Translations under genes and position numbers: made by a program
The notes under the pieces: generated by a model
Seen by the model: only the letters and a program-made list of their open reading frames with translations
What the model was told of the DNA's origin: nothing
Databases searched by the model: none
In this document: positions 46,128 through 55,485 of the stretch, one piece after another
How positions within the stretch are numbered: position 1 is the stretch's first letter
Layout: every line of letters begins with the position of its first letter
Assembly (NCBI RefSeq): GCF_008807375.1
Contig: NZ_CP043311.1
Location: 4,754,001 to 4,818,000 of the forward strand
Direction of reading: 5' to 3'
From: Pseudomonas lalkuanensis
GTDB taxonomy: Bacteria > Pseudomonadota > Gammaproteobacteria > Pseudomonadales > Pseudomonadaceae
Length of the DNA: 64,000 nt

Positions 46128-46451
46128 TCAACGGACTTCCTGGGGAGTCTCCTCACCCATGCAGCGCACGGCCTTCTTCTTGTTGTCCACCAGCACGCCG
46201 GTCAGGCCTTTCTGCTGGGTGTCGAACAGCACCAGCACGCCATCGACGCACTGGGCGACCTGGGCGGCCGGCTCCAGGGAAACCTTGTAGTCCTCACCGG
46301 GAATGGTCTTGAGCATGGTGAAGTCGGACAGCAGCAGCGCGTCCTCGGGTTTGGCGAAGTGCAGGTAGCCGTAGTACCAGAGCACCATCACGGTGCCGAC
46401 AATGCTGCCGATGCCGGTGAGGATCAGTGGGATGGGATTGCGTTCGCTCAT
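46128..46451 (-). CDS. Small membrane-anchored protein, unknown function
   Basis: The 107-residue protein has one N-terminal membrane helix (about residues 7-28, IPLILTGIGSIVGTVMVLWYYG) and a small outside domain with two cysteines (QCVDGVLV and RCMGEE) that could form a disulfide. Its ATG overlaps the stop of the upstream hydrolase gene by four bases, so both are made together. No family assigned. Confidence 0.8.
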   Translation of the reverse strand: MSERNPIPLILTGIGSIVGTVMVLWYYGYLHFAKPEDALLLSDFTMLKTIPGEDYKVSLEPAAQVAQCVDGVLVLFDTQQKGLTGVLVDNKKKAVRCMGEETPQEVR

Positions 46452-47335
46452 TGGGGACTCTCTGTATTCGGGACTTCAGCCAGCCGGCGCAGTCCGACGA
46501 AGCCCTTAGGGTCTTCGAGGTAAAGCACCATGACCTTGCGCCAGGTTGGATCGGCGAACGTCTGCACATGGCCACCGCGGACCGGCTGGAACACCCGCGG
46601 CGGGGGCGCAGCTTGATACAAGCGCACGCCGTTGGAAAGGGGGACCACCGGATCGTCGATGCTGTGGTAGATCAGCATGGGCAGGCCCTGCAACCCGCCG
46701 ATGGCACGAATGGCGCTGTCGCCATCGGGTACCAGCCAGGACAACGGCACCTGCAATGGCCAGGTGATCCAGGCATTGGAGAGGCTGTACCGGGCCACCT
46801 CGCGGTAGCTGGCGGGCACCCCGTCCAGCACCAGGGCCTTGAGTTTGTCCCGGCGCCCGGGGCGTTCGGCAAGGTAATGCACCGCCAGGGCGCCACCGAT
46901 GCTCTGGCCGAGCAGCACCTGCGGCTTGCCCTGCACTTCCGGCGCCTGGTCGAGCCAGGTGAAGGCCGCATCGATGTCCTGGTAGATCGCCGGCAGGCTC
47001 GGCGTCCCTTCGGAGTGGCCGTAGCCACGGTAGTCCAGCAGCAGCACCTGGTAGCCCTGGGCTGGAAGCCACCAACTTCCGCCCAGGTGGCTGGCGACAT
47101 TACCGCCGTTGCCATGCAGGTGCAGCACCGTGCCCTTCACTTGAGTGCCCGGCTTGGCTGGCAGCCACCAGGCGTGCAGGCGCGTACCGTCGGCGGCGGT
47201 GAGCTGGATGTCGCGATATTCCAGCTTGGCCTTCTCCGGCGTGAAAGGCAGATGCTTGTCCGGGTAGAACAGCAGCGAGCTGCAGCCTTGCAGAAGCAGG
47301 GCAAGGAAGATCAGCAGAGTGCGGGAAGCGGGCAT
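46448..47335 (-). CDS. Lipoprotein alpha/beta hydrolase
   Basis: The 295-residue protein has a lipoprotein signal (LLLQGC, C18) and an alpha/beta-hydrolase domain with the oxyanion HGNGGN, nucleophile elbow GQSIGG (S145), an acid in SIDDPVVPL and the histidine in RGGHVQTF. It resembles the BEM46/YfhR group of serine hydrolases. Ser-Ser after the cysteine suggests outer-membrane sorting. It is coupled to the small membrane gene downstream. The substrate is unknown. Confidence 0.87.
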   Translation of the reverse strand: MPASRTLLIFLALLLQGCSSLLFYPDKHLPFTPEKAKLEYRDIQLTAADGTRLHAWWLPAKPGTQVKGTVLHLHGNGGNVASHLGGSWWLPAQGYQVLLLDYRGYGHSEGTPSLPAIYQDIDAAFTWLDQAPEVQGKPQVLLGQSIGGALAVHYLAERPGRRDKLKALVLDGVPASYREVARYSLSNAWITWPLQVPLSWLVPDGDSAIRAIGGLQGLPMLIYHSIDDPVVPLSNGVRLYQAAPPPRVFQPVRGGHVQTFADPTWRKVMVLYLEDPKGFVGLRRLAEVPNTESPQ

Positions 47336-47363
47336 GTGTATTTCCTTCCTGAAACATCACAGG

Positions 47364-47380
47364 CCAGCCCTGCGGGCTGG
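47364..47380. repeat. Perfect hairpin upstream of the hydrolase gene
   Basis: CCAGCCC-TGC-GGGCTGG, a 7-bp perfect stem, lies 29 bases upstream of the hydrolase start. There is no T-run on either side. Confidence 0.4.
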
Positions 47381-47470
47381 TTGGCGAATGAATATCCACA
47401 TTCGTAGAGCATGGACTTGCGGTAGCCCGCGAACCGAAGGCCGCCCCCTTTTGCTCGGTCTTGGCCGCAG

Positions 47471-47487
47471 GGTGCGTTGTGCGCACC
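47471..47487. repeat. REP-like GGTGCG/CGCACC palindrome
   Basis: GGTGCG-TTGTG-CGCACC, flanked by a G on the left and GATTCC on the right, resembles the GGGTGCGC...GCGCACC repeats scattered through Pseudomonas genomes. It lies between the DUF1704 gene and the hydrolase gene. Confidence 0.45.
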
Positions 47488-47596
47488 GATTCCAGTATCC
47501 GCCTCGGCCCCGTCAGACCGCCGGTGCGCCCGGCGCCCCTACCGGATCAGCTTCACCCTGCAGTTCCGGCCATTGGAATCGTCACGGGCACGGCCG

Positions 47597-48886
47597 TCAG
47601 AGGATATTGGCGTAGTCCGCCTCGATGCGCTCCAGGCTGAGGTGGTTGAGGAAGTTGGAGAAGCACATCCAGGCCGACAGCGCGTTGAGGTCGCGGAACT
47701 GCGGCGGCAGGTACTTGGGCGGCACCACCAGCCCTTCGTCCACCAGCTGGCGCAGGGTGCGGGTGTCTTCCAGGGTGGTCTTGCCGCAGAACAGCAGCGG
47801 TATCTGTTCCAGCTTGCCCTTGCGCACCGCGAGCTGGATGTAGTTGTAGATCAGGATGAAGCCCTTCAGGTAGGACAGGTCCTTGGTGAAGGGCAACCCA
47901 CCCGGCAGCGAGCCACGGAAGGCGCGGCTGGCGCTGCCGTAGCTTTCCTCCGTGCTGTAACCCTGCTCGCGGTAGAAGTGGTAGACGTCGAGGAAATCGG
48001 CGCCCTCCTCCGCCATGTGGATGGCGCGGGTGCGGTTGGTCAGCCGGCGCAAGCGTGTCGGGTAGGAGGCGAAGGCGATGACCTCCATCAGGATCGCCAG
48101 GCCTTCCTGGGTCACGGTGGAGGACGGCGGCCCCTTGGCGAGGAAAGTGCAGATCGGCTGGTTCTGGCCGTTCAGGGTGGTGCCCACGTGCACCAGCCCC
48201 TCGTGGACTTCCAGAGCGCGCACGTCGCGCTCGTTGAACATCGCGTCGGCGCGGATCTTGATGTAGTCGGCACCGGCTGCGGCGTCGGCGACGATGCCGT
48301 CGGACTCGAACACACGGATGGTGTCATCGCCGAACACCGGCCCCAGCCGGCTCTGCAACAGGTCCACGGCGTCCTTGGCGGTGAGGGTCTTGGCCTCGTC
48401 CTTGAGGTCACCGCGATCGGCGATGTTGTTCAGGTAGTCCGAGAGCATCAGGCCGAGGTCGGCCAGGGTCGGGTCGCCGGCGTGGAAGGCATCGGAGGCG
48501 GCGCCATAGAGTTCCTGGGAAATCAGGCCGAAGTCCGCGGTGCCACGCGCTTCGAGCATGCGGATCACCATGCGGTATTCCTTGCACATGCGCCGCATGA
48601 TCTGGCCCACCGGGTTGAACTGCCCCAGGTGGCGGGTGATGTCGCGCTCGATGTTCTGGAACTCCAGCTTCTTTTCCGTCGCGTCGAAGGCCAGCGGGCG
48701 ATTCTCGTAATAGGCGCGGTCCACCGCCGGCATGGACTTGCCCTTGTGCTTGAGGAAGCCCTGGCGGACGCTGTCGTCCCATTTCACGGCGTCCAGCACG
48801 CGGATCGGCGTCTGCGCCTGAACGATACGGTCGGACAGGGCGCGAATGGTCTTCTGGTAGTCGTCGGGCAGCTTGCGACGGGACAT
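47597..48886 (-). CDS. DUF1704 / QEGLA-motif protein, putative metallocarboxypeptidase
   Basis: The 429-residue protein carries the diagnostic QEGLAILMEV (residues 260-269) of the bacterial family called flavohemoglobin-expression-modulating QEGLA proteins, equal to DUF1704. HEGLVH at residues 228-233 has the form HExxxH, and E261 follows 32 residues later. In the animal DUF1704 protein MATCAP, as I recall, HExxxH plus a downstream glutamate form the zinc site of a tyrosine carboxypeptidase. I start it at ATG 48886 (MSRRKLPDDY). It follows a lipoprotein gene by seven bases. Confidence 0.87.
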   Translation of the reverse strand: MSRRKLPDDYQKTIRALSDRIVQAQTPIRVLDAVKWDDSVRQGFLKHKGKSMPAVDRAYYENRPLAFDATEKKLEFQNIERDITRHLGQFNPVGQIMRRMCKEYRMVIRMLEARGTADFGLISQELYGAASDAFHAGDPTLADLGLMLSDYLNNIADRGDLKDEAKTLTAKDAVDLLQSRLGPVFGDDTIRVFESDGIVADAAAGADYIKIRADAMFNERDVRALEVHEGLVHVGTTLNGQNQPICTFLAKGPPSSTVTQEGLAILMEVIAFASYPTRLRRLTNRTRAIHMAEEGADFLDVYHFYREQGYSTEESYGSASRAFRGSLPGGLPFTKDLSYLKGFILIYNYIQLAVRKGKLEQIPLLFCGKTTLEDTRTLRQLVDEGLVVPPKYLPPQFRDLNALSAWMCFSNFLNHLSLERIEADYANIL

Positions 48887-48893
48887 CGGCAGC

Positions 48894-49448
48894 TTACTCC
48901 TCGACAGCACGCTGATAGCGCGCCACTTCAACGAAGACGTCGGAGTTGGCCGGGTCATCCAGCCAGCCGAAGACGACGTCCAGCGGGCTGGTGATGAGCA
49001 AGCCGTCGCCGTCCGGCATTTCCACGGACTGGCCCTGGAACTTGCCTTCCTGCATTTCCTGCTCGATGCGCTCGACATCCAGGTTGTAGACCACCAGTTC
49101 GTTGTCGGTGGTCAGTTCGAAACCGGCGATGGCGAAATTGGCGCCGAATTTCTTCGGTAAGCCGGCGGAGAGGTACCAGCGGCGGCCATGGTGGGCAACG
49201 GTGAAGCCGAACTCCTCCATGCCTTCAAGGTTGTCCTTGCTGCCTTCGAAGCTGCGTGCCTTGTACAGGTTGGAGCCAGCGCGGCTGATCTCCAGGTATT
49301 GACGCTCGCCCCACTCATCCTTGCGGGTCCAGTCCCCGAGAAGGGGGATGGGGGCCGGCTCGTTGGCCGGGATGGGATCCTTGAAGGTGACCAGGCAGCC
49401 GCCCAACAGCAGGAATGACAGGGCGACCACGGCACGCCAGACTTTCAT
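48894..49448 (-). CDS. Lipoprotein upstream of the DUF1704 gene
   Basis: The 184-residue protein has a clear lipoprotein signal (LLLGGC, C18); the start is ATG 49448 with AAGGAG at ideal distance. The mature part is beta-rich (GDWTRKDEWGERQYLEIS, RRWYLSAGLPKK) with no motif I recognise. It ends seven bases before the DUF1704 start, so both are probably one operon. It is the envelope-side partner of an otherwise cytoplasmic-looking protein. A palindrome that could be a TetR operator lies about 100 bases upstream. Confidence 0.83.
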   Translation of the reverse strand: MKVWRAVVALSFLLLGGCLVTFKDPIPANEPAPIPLLGDWTRKDEWGERQYLEISRAGSNLYKARSFEGSKDNLEGMEEFGFTVAHHGRRWYLSAGLPKKFGANFAIAGFELTTDNELVVYNLDVERIEQEMQEGKFQGQSVEMPDGDGLLITSPLDVVFGWLDDPANSDVFVEVARYQRAVEE

Positions 49449-49546
49449 CTCGCTCTCCTTGTGATAACGAAAAACCCCGCCTAGCCGGCCAAGTGAACAG
49501 GTCGCGAACAATGGCCAGGCTAGGCGAAACAGGCGAAGAAGCGCAG

Positions 49547-49561
49547 TTTACATGCAGTAAA
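49547..49561. promoter_or_regulatory. Inverted repeat TTTAC-ATGCA-GTAAA, candidate operator
   Basis: A 15-bp perfect palindrome with five-base arms lies between the TetR gene and the lipoprotein gene, in an A/T-rich spot of an otherwise G/C-rich gap. Its position, 99 bases upstream of the lipoprotein ATG, suits a repressor site. Confidence 0.45.
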
Positions 49562-49652
49562 TGAGCAATTCTGAGCCTGCTTTCAACGACGCATGGCCGA
49601 GCGCAGCAGTGTTCACGCAGCCGCCGGCACGGCGGGGTTCGATCTACGCGCC

Positions 49653-50366
49653 TTACAGTCCCATCACCAGATACAGGTAGCGTTTCAGGACGGCTCGCAT
49701 CTCGTCGATGTCGAGGTTTTCCACCCCATCGAGAAGGCCCTGATATTCCATCCGCAGAATGACAGCCGTCAACACCTTGGCGTCTTCGGCAGGTTCGGCC
49801 GAGCCCAATACCTGGAAGAAATGCTCCGCGCCCTGCGAGAGTATCCGGCGATGTGCGTCAGCAAGATTACGGAGTCCCGCATTCAGCAACGCTTCCTGGC
49901 GGAAGGCATGCTCGGCCAGGAGCTGGTCGCGGTTCTCTTCGAGCTGGCTGCGCACGTACTGGATGGCCAGTTCGACGATCTGGTCGGTCATCGCCCGACG
50001 CGAGTCGCCGTCGCGAGTGAGCGCTGCGGCCATGGCCTGGAGGTCGTCCTCCACGTTGGCCCAGAAGGCCGCCATCACCGCCGAGCTGCGCTCCACGAAC
50101 TGGGCGAAGGTGTCGGTGATCAGGTCATTGATGTCCTTGAAGTAATAGGTGGTTGCCGAGAGCGGCACCTGGGCCTCGGCGGCCACGGCCCGATGGCGCA
50201 CCGCCCTCACACCGTCGCGGACGATGATGCGCATGGCGGCATCGAGGATCGCCTGGCGCCGCTGCTCGCTGCCCTGGCGACTGGCCTTGCGGCCCTGGTA
50301 TTTCACGCTTTCGGCGACCGCGCTGGCTACGCGGGCGGCACTGTCACTGCGGGACGACTGGTTCAA
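49653..50366 (-). CDS. TetR-family transcriptional regulator
   Basis: The 237-residue regulator has a TetR helix-turn-helix (RRQAILDAAMRIIVRDGVRAVRHRAVAAEAQVPLSATTYYFKDI) after a Ser/Ala-rich, disordered N-terminus of about 30 residues, and an all-helical C-terminal domain. I start it at TTG 50366 because GGAGGG lies nine bases upstream; an in-frame ATG at 50426 would place that perfect ribosome site inside the gene. It sits upstream of the lipoprotein-DUF1704 pair on the same strand, so those may be targets. Confidence 0.83.
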   Translation of the reverse strand: MNQSSRSDSAARVASAVAESVKYQGRKASRQGSEQRRQAILDAAMRIIVRDGVRAVRHRAVAAEAQVPLSATTYYFKDINDLITDTFAQFVERSSAVMAAFWANVEDDLQAMAAALTRDGDSRRAMTDQIVELAIQYVRSQLEENRDQLLAEHAFRQEALLNAGLRNLADAHRRILSQGAEHFFQVLGSAEPAEDAKVLTAVILRMEYQGLLDGVENLDIDEMRAVLKRYLYLVMGL

Positions 50367-50523
50367 GACAGGAAACCCTCCGAACTCACTCAAAGTGAAG
50401 TGTTGACCATTTATCCGGCTATTCAATGCGGGATCTGGCGAGATTGTGGCTCTGTCGACCCTGACGAGCGCCTAGTAGGAGCAGCACCGGGGCAAAAGGT
50501 TCGCGTGCCGGACGCCAGCCAAG

Positions 50524-50549
50524 AAAAAACCGCCCGAAGGCGGTTTTTC
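50524..50549 (-). terminator. Intrinsic terminator of lysS
   Basis: On the minus strand AAAAACCGCC-TTC-GGGCGGTTTTTT is a standard U-tailed hairpin, 14 bases past the lysS stop. Confidence 0.92.
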
Positions 50550-50563
50550 TCGTTACTCCAGGG

Positions 50564-52069
50564 TCAAGCCTGCGGGCGCATGTGCGGGAACAGGATGACG
50601 TCACGAATAGACGGCGAATTGGTCAGCAACATCACAAGGCGGTCGATGCCGATGCCTTCGCCGGCGGTGGGCGGCATGCCGTACTCGAGCGCGTTGACGA
50701 AATCGGCGTCGTAGTGCATCGCCTCGTCGTCACCGGCGTCCTTCTCCTTGACCTGCAGCATGAAGCGCTCGGCCTGGTCTTCGGCGTCGTTGAGCTCGGA
50801 GTAGGCGTTGGCGATCTCGCGTCCGCCGATGAACAGCTCGAAACGGTCAGTGACGCTCGGGTCCTGGTCGTTGCGGCGCGCCAGCGGGGAGACTTCGAAC
50901 GGGTACTGGGTGATGAAGTGCGGCTGCTCCAGCTTGTGCTCCACCAGTTCCTCGAAAATCATCACCTGCAGCTTGCCCAGTCCTTCGTGGCCGAGGACCT
51001 TGGCGCCGGCCTTCCTGGCGATCTCGCGGGCCTTCTCGACGTCGCTCAGGTCAGCCGCGGTGATTTCCGGGTTGTACTTGAGGATGGCGTCGAACACGGA
51101 CAGGCGGGCGAACGGCTCGCCGAAGTGGAAGACCTTGTCGCCGTAGGGCACGTCGGTGCTGCCGAGCACGGCCTGGGCCAGTTCGCGGAACAGCTCCTCG
51201 GTCAGGTCCATGTTGTCTTCGTAGTCGGCGTAGGCCTGGTAGAACTCGAGCATGGTGAACTCGGGGTTGTGCCGGGTCGAAACGCCTTCGTTACGGAAGT
51301 TGCGGTTGATCTCGAAGACCTTCTCGAAGCCGCCGACCACCAGGCGCTTGAGGTACAGCTCCGGCGCGATACGCAGGAACATGGCCATGTCCAGGGCGTT
51401 GTGGTGGGTAGCGAACGGCTTGGCCGCGGCGCCGCCGGGAATGGTCTGCAGCATCGGGGTTTCCACTTCGAGGAAACCGCGGTCGGACAGGAAGCGGCGG
51501 ATGTGGGCGATCACCTGGGAACGCACGCGGAAGGTGTGGCGGGTTTCCTCGTTGACGATCAGGTCGACGTAGCGCTGGCGATAGCGCTGCTCGGTGTCGG
51601 TCAGGCCGTGGTGCTTGTCCGGCAGCGGGCGCAGGGACTTGGTCAGCAGGCGCACGCTGGTCATTTCGACGTACAGGTCGCCCTTGCCGGAACGGGCCAG
51701 GGTGCCTTCGGCGCCGATGATGTCGCCCAGGTCCCAGGTCTTGATCTCGGCCAGGGTCTCTTCCGGCAGGGTCTTGCGATTGACGTATGCCTGCAGGCGG
51801 CCGCTGCTGTCCTGCAGGACCAGGAAGGAGCCGCGGTTGAGCATGATGCGACCGGCGACCTTGACCGGGATGGCTGCGGCTTCCAGCTCTTCCTTGGTCT
51901 TGTCGGCATACTGTTTCTGCAGGTCCGCGAAGTAGTCGGCGCGGCGGAAGTCGTTGGGGAAGGCGATGGCCCTGGCTTCGCGCACGGCGGCAAGTTTTTC
52001 CTTGCGCTGGGCGATCAGCTTGTTTTCTTCCTGTTGCAGTTCGTGCTGCTCGAGTTGTTGGTCGCTCAT
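50564..52069 (-). CDS. lysS: Lysyl-tRNA synthetase, class II
   Basis: The 501-residue synthetase has the OB-fold anticodon domain ([28 protein letters not shown]), class II motif 1 ([18 protein letters not shown]), motif 2 ([24 protein letters not shown]) and motif 3 near the end ([12 protein letters not shown]). It charges tRNA-Lys. It follows prfB, 110 bases downstream on the same strand, the prfB-lysS order known from E. coli and other gammaproteobacteria. Confidence 0.96.
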   Translation of the reverse strand: MSDQQLEQHELQQEENKLIAQRKEKLAAVREARAIAFPNDFRRADYFADLQKQYADKTKEELEAAAIPVKVAGRIMLNRGSFLVLQDSSGRLQAYVNRKTLPEETLAEIKTWDLGDIIGAEGTLARSGKGDLYVEMTSVRLLTKSLRPLPDKHHGLTDTEQRYRQRYVDLIVNEETRHTFRVRSQVIAHIRRFLSDRGFLEVETPMLQTIPGGAAAKPFATHHNALDMAMFLRIAPELYLKRLVVGGFEKVFEINRNFRNEGVSTRHNPEFTMLEFYQAYADYEDNMDLTEELFRELAQAVLGSTDVPYGDKVFHFGEPFARLSVFDAILKYNPEITAADLSDVEKAREIARKAGAKVLGHEGLGKLQVMIFEELVEHKLEQPHFITQYPFEVSPLARRNDQDPSVTDRFELFIGGREIANAYSELNDAEDQAERFMLQVKEKDAGDDEAMHYDADFVNALEYGMPPTAGEGIGIDRLVMLLTNSPSIRDVILFPHMRPQA

Positions 52070-52179
52070 GGTCTTGGTGGTTCCCGGTTAGGCGTTACAT
52101 CGCCTGTTTGAAGATTGTCACGGTACAGGGGTTCGCTGGGCTGGCGGGACGTGCGTCGATCCACACGCCCGCCTGCGGG

Positions 52180-53275
52180 TCAGAGTCCCTGTTTGAGGCT
52201 GGCCTCGAGGTATTCGTCCAGATCGCCGTCCAGCACCTTGTCGCAGTCGCTGCGCTCGACGCCGGTGCGCAGGTCCTTGATCCGCGACTGGTCGAGTACG
52301 TAGGAGCGAATCTGGTGGCCCCAGCCGATGTCGGACTTGGAGTCTTCCAGGGCCTGGGAGGCGGCGGTGCGCTTCTGCATTTCCTGCTCGTACAACTTGG
52401 CCCGCAGCATTTTCATGGCGGTGTCCTTGTTGGCGTGCTGGGAGCGCTCGTTCTGGCACGCCACCACGGTGTTGGTCGGCACGTGGGTGATACGCACCGC
52501 GGAGTCGGTGGTGTTCACGTGCTGGCCGCCCGCGCCGGAGGAGCGGTAGGTGTCGATGCGCAGGTCCGCCGGGTTGATCTCGATCTCGATGTTGTCATCG
52601 ATCTCGGGGGACACGAATACGGCGGTGAACGAGGTGTGGCGACGGTTGCCCGAGTCGAAGGGACTCTTGCGCACCAGGCGGTGCACGCCGATCTCGGTGC
52701 GCAGCCAGCCGAAGGCGTACTCGCCCTTCACATGGACGGTGGCACCCTTGATGCCGGCGACTTCGCCTTCGGACAGCTCGATGATGGTGGCGTCGAAGCC
52801 GCGCTTGTCGGCCCAGCGCAGGTACATGCGCAGCAGCATGTTGGCCCAGTCCTGGGCCTCGGTGCCGCCGGAGCCGGCCTGGATGTCCAGGTAGGCGTTG
52901 TTCATGTCCATCTCGCCGCTGAACATACGGCGGAATTCCAGCTTCTCGAGGATCTCGCGCAAGCGCTCGATTTCGGTGGCGACGTCGTTGACGGCGCCTT
53001 CGTCGTTCTCCTCGACCGCCATGTCCAGCAGGTCGCGGGAATCGGCCAGGCCGCCGGTGAGGTCGTCCAGGGTTTCGACGATCTGCGCCAGTTGGGCGCG
53101 CTCACGGCCGAGGTTCTGTGCGTATTCGGGGTTGTTCCAGACGTTGGGGTCTTCGAGTTCGCGGTTTACTTCGACGAGACGATCATGCTTCTGATCGTAG
53201 TCAAAGATACCCCCGAATAGACAGGGTGCGATCGGAGAGGTCCTTGATGCTGTTCAGGATCGGGTTGATTTCCAT
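52180..53275 (-). CDS. prfB: Peptide chain release factor 2, with programmed +1 frameshift
   Basis: The gene starts at ATG 53275; after 24 codons the frame meets TGA (53203-53201) in the classic CTT-TGA-C site preceded by CGG-GGG-TAT. Skipping one T at 53203 continues in the second frame (GAC 53202 onwards) to 52180, giving 364 residues, the standard RF2 length. The second part carries the stop-recognition motif SPF ([12 protein letters not shown]) and GGQ ([17 protein letters not shown]). RF2 recognises UGA and UAA, so the frameshift self-regulates its own synthesis. lysS follows. Confidence 0.96.
53200..53215 (-). promoter_or_regulatory. RF2 +1 frameshift site
   Basis: The minus strand reads CGGGGGTATCTTTGAC: an internal Shine-Dalgarno (GGGGG), three bases, then the slippery CTT followed by TGA and C. 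This is the conserved autoregulatory element; E. coli has AGG in place of CGG. Confidence 0.95.
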
Positions 53276-53317
53276 GGCTGGAAGCTCTCGCTGGCAAAAC
53301 TTTCGGAAAAGCCGGCG

Positions 53318-53323
53318 AGTATA
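53318..53323 (-). promoter_or_regulatory. -10 element of prfB
   Basis: TATACT on the minus strand (context GGGTATACTCGCC), 43 bases upstream of the prfB ATG. The -35 region is poorly conserved. Confidence 0.45.
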
Positions 53324-53339
53324 CCCGAGTCACGGAATG

Positions 53340-53357
53340 CCGGCAGCATGCCGGCCA
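53340..53357 (-). repeat. Hairpin after wspR
   Basis: GCCGGCA-TGC-TGCCGGC (minus strand) forms a 7-bp stem in the gap between wspR and prfB. Followed by ATTCC, so it is not a classical terminator; wsp transcripts could read into prfB. Confidence 0.4.
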
Positions 53358-53409
53358 TGAATTGCGCCGATCCGGCGACGCACGGGCCCGCCCTGCATCA
53401 CCTCCCCCG

Positions 53410-54438
53410 TCAGGGCCTGGCGTCGGCCACCACCATGGCCACCTGGTTGCGGCCATTGTTCTTGGCCTGGTACAGCCCCTGGTCGGCCATGTCCACCAGC
53501 ACCAGGGACGCCTGGCCGATCTTCGGCGTCAGGGTCGCGACGCCGATGCTGACGCTCAGCACCGAACCCGGTGCCGGCATGTCGTGGTGGATGCCCAGGG
53601 CCTCCACCGTGCGCCTCACCTTCTCCGCCAGCAGGCGCGCGCCGCCTGCCGCGGTGCCCGGCAGGACCATGGAGAACTCTTCGCCGCCGTAGCGCGCGGC
53701 CATGTCCGTGGCGCGGCTGCAGCAGGCGCGGATCGCTTCGGCGACCCGGCGCAGGGCATCGTCGCCGGCCACATGGCCGAAGTTGTCGTTGAAGGCCTTG
53801 AAGTGGTCGACGTCGATCATCATCAGCGACAGTTCGCTCTGCTCACGCAGCGCGCGGCGCCACTCCATGTCCAGGTATTCGTCGAAGTGGCGGCGGTTGG
53901 ACAGGCCGGTGAGGCCGTCGGAGTTCATCAGCCGCTGCAGCACCAGGTTGGTTTCCAGCAATTGCTGCTGGCTTTCCCGCAGGGCGCGATAGGCCTCGTC
54001 GCGCTGCAGCAGGGTGACGTAGGAGCGGGAGTGGTAGCGGATGCGCGCCACCAGCTCGATGGCATCCGGCAGCTTGACCAGGTAATCGTTGGCCCCGGCG
54101 GCGAAGGCCGCGCTCTTCACCATTGGCTCTTCCTTGGTCGACAGGACGATGATCGGCACATCGCGCAGGGCCGGCATGCCGCGGAACTCGGCCAGCAGGC
54201 TGAGGCCGTCGACGCCCGGCATCACCAGGTCGAGGAGAATCACCGTCGGCTTGATCTGCCGGGCCGTGGCGATGGCCTGCAGGGGATCGGCGCAGAAATG
54301 GAAGTCGATGCCCGGCTCGCCGACCAGCGCGCGGCGCACGGCCTCGCCGATCATCGCCTGGTCGTCCACCAGGAGGACCATCACCCCGCTACCGCCTGGG
54401 GAGGTCTCATCCATCTGACTGCGATAAGGGTATTGCAT
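53410..54438 (-). CDS. wspR: Diguanylate cyclase response regulator WspR
   Basis: The 342-residue protein has a receiver domain with phospho-acceptor D70 ([10 protein letters not shown]) and a GGDEF domain with an active GGEEF, preceded by the inhibitory site RATD (RxxD five residues before GGEEF). Phosphorylation by WspE makes it cluster and synthesise c-di-GMP, promoting biofilm formation. It starts at ATG 54438 with GGAGAG upstream and ends the wsp operon, 42 bases after wspF. Confidence 0.96.
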   Translation of the reverse strand: MQYPYRSQMDETSPGGSGVMVLLVDDQAMIGEAVRRALVGEPGIDFHFCADPLQAIATARQIKPTVILLDLVMPGVDGLSLLAEFRGMPALRDVPIIVLSTKEEPMVKSAAFAAGANDYLVKLPDAIELVARIRYHSRSYVTLLQRDEAYRALRESQQQLLETNLVLQRLMNSDGLTGLSNRRHFDEYLDMEWRRALREQSELSLMMIDVDHFKAFNDNFGHVAGDDALRRVAEAIRACCSRATDMAARYGGEEFSMVLPGTAAGGARLLAEKVRRTVEALGIHHDMPAPGSVLSVSIGVATLTPKIGQASLVLVDMADQGLYQAKNNGRNQVAMVVADARP

Positions 54439-54480
54439 ATGACTCTCCGGGCCCGTCGGGCCTAGCTTGATGCTTCGAAT

Positions 54481-55485
54481 TCAACCAATCGCCTCGACCA
54501 GGCGGGGCGCGATGCGCTCCAGGTCGAGTATCTCCACCGCCGCGCCGATGGCCGCGGCGGCCTTGGGCATGCCATAGACGGCGCAACTGGCCTGGTCCTG
54601 GGCAATGGTCAGGAAGCCTTTTTTGCGCATGCGCTTGAGGCCTTCCGCGCCATCGCGGCCCATACCGGTGAGCAATACGCCAATGGCCTCGCCCTTCCAG
54701 TGCTCTACCAGGCTGTCGAAGAAGACGTCGATGGATGGACGGTATACATGGCTGGTGGGCTCGGCGGTATAGGCCAAGGTGCCATCCTTCAGCAGCCGCA
54801 GATGATTGTTGGTGCCGGCCAGGAGAACGGTCCCCGGCTGCGGCGGTTCACCCTCCCGCGCCAGGCGGACCGGGAGCCTGGATTCACTGGCCAGCCAGTC
54901 GGCCATGCCGGCGGCGAAAACCTCATCCACGTGCTGGACCAGCACCACGGCGGCCGAGAAATCCGCCGGCAACTGCTTGAGCAGCTGCGCCAGGGAGGCC
55001 GGGCCGCCGGCGGAGGCGCCGATCGCCACCAGGCGCCGACCGCCGCGGTGCCGCGCATGGGGCTCGGCGGCACCACGGCCACGGTGATCGTGCTGGCCCA
55101 TCAGCCAGCTGATGTTCTGGATCTTGCGCAACAGCTGCGCGGCTTCCTGAGCCTGGCCGCTGCCGAGTCCCGGGGTGTTCACCGCGTCCAGGGCGCCATG
55201 GCCCATGGCTTCGAACACCCGGTGCACGTTCTGCTCGATATCCACGGTGACGATGAGGATGGCGCAGGGGCTGCGGGCCATGATCTGGCGGGTCGCCTCG
55301 ACCCCGTCCATCACCGGCATCAGCAGGTCCATCAGCACCACGTCCGGCACGTCCCGGCTGCAGCAGTCCACCGCTTCCGCGCCATTGACCGCCACCCAGG
55401 CGATCTGGTGCGCCGGCTCCAGGGCAAGGGCCCGGCGCAGCGCTTCCACCGCCAGGGGCATGTCGTTGACTATCCCTATCCTCAC
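54481..55485 (-). CDS. wspF: CheB-like methylesterase WspF
   Basis: The 334-residue protein has a receiver domain (VNDMPLAVEALRR; acceptor D53 in VVLMDLLMPVMDG), a linker, and a CheB methylesterase domain (LVAIGASAGGP with the nucleophile serine, QHVDEVFAAGMADWL and LLTGMGRDGAEGL). It removes methyl groups from WspA and turns the system off; loss of WspF gives wrinkly, high c-di-GMP colonies in P. aeruginosa. The start is GTG 55485, overlapping the wspE stop (GTGA). Confidence 0.96.
   Translation of the reverse strand: MRIGIVNDMPLAVEALRRALALEPAHQIAWVAVNGAEAVDCCSRDVPDVVLMDLLMPVMDGVEATRQIMARSPCAILIVTVDIEQNVHRVFEAMGHGALDAVNTPGLGSGQAQEAAQLLRKIQNISWLMGQHDHRGRGAAEPHARHRGGRRLVAIGASAGGPASLAQLLKQLPADFSAAVVLVQHVDEVFAAGMADWLASESRLPVRLAREGEPPQPGTVLLAGTNNHLRLLKDGTLAYTAEPTSHVYRPSIDVFFDSLVEHWKGEAIGVLLTGMGRDGAEGLKRMRKKGFLTIAQDQASCAVYGMPKAAAAIGAAVEILDLERIAPRLVEAIG

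Noticed and set aside
50367..50426. ATG 50426 as the start of the TetR gene
   Set aside because: A strong GGAGGG lies within that extension, at ideal distance from TTG 50366, and the extra 20 residues are not TetR-like.
52180..53275. prfB as a frameshifted pseudogene
   Set aside because: The early TGA sits exactly in the CTT-TGA-C programmed frameshift context and the two parts sum to the standard 364 residues.
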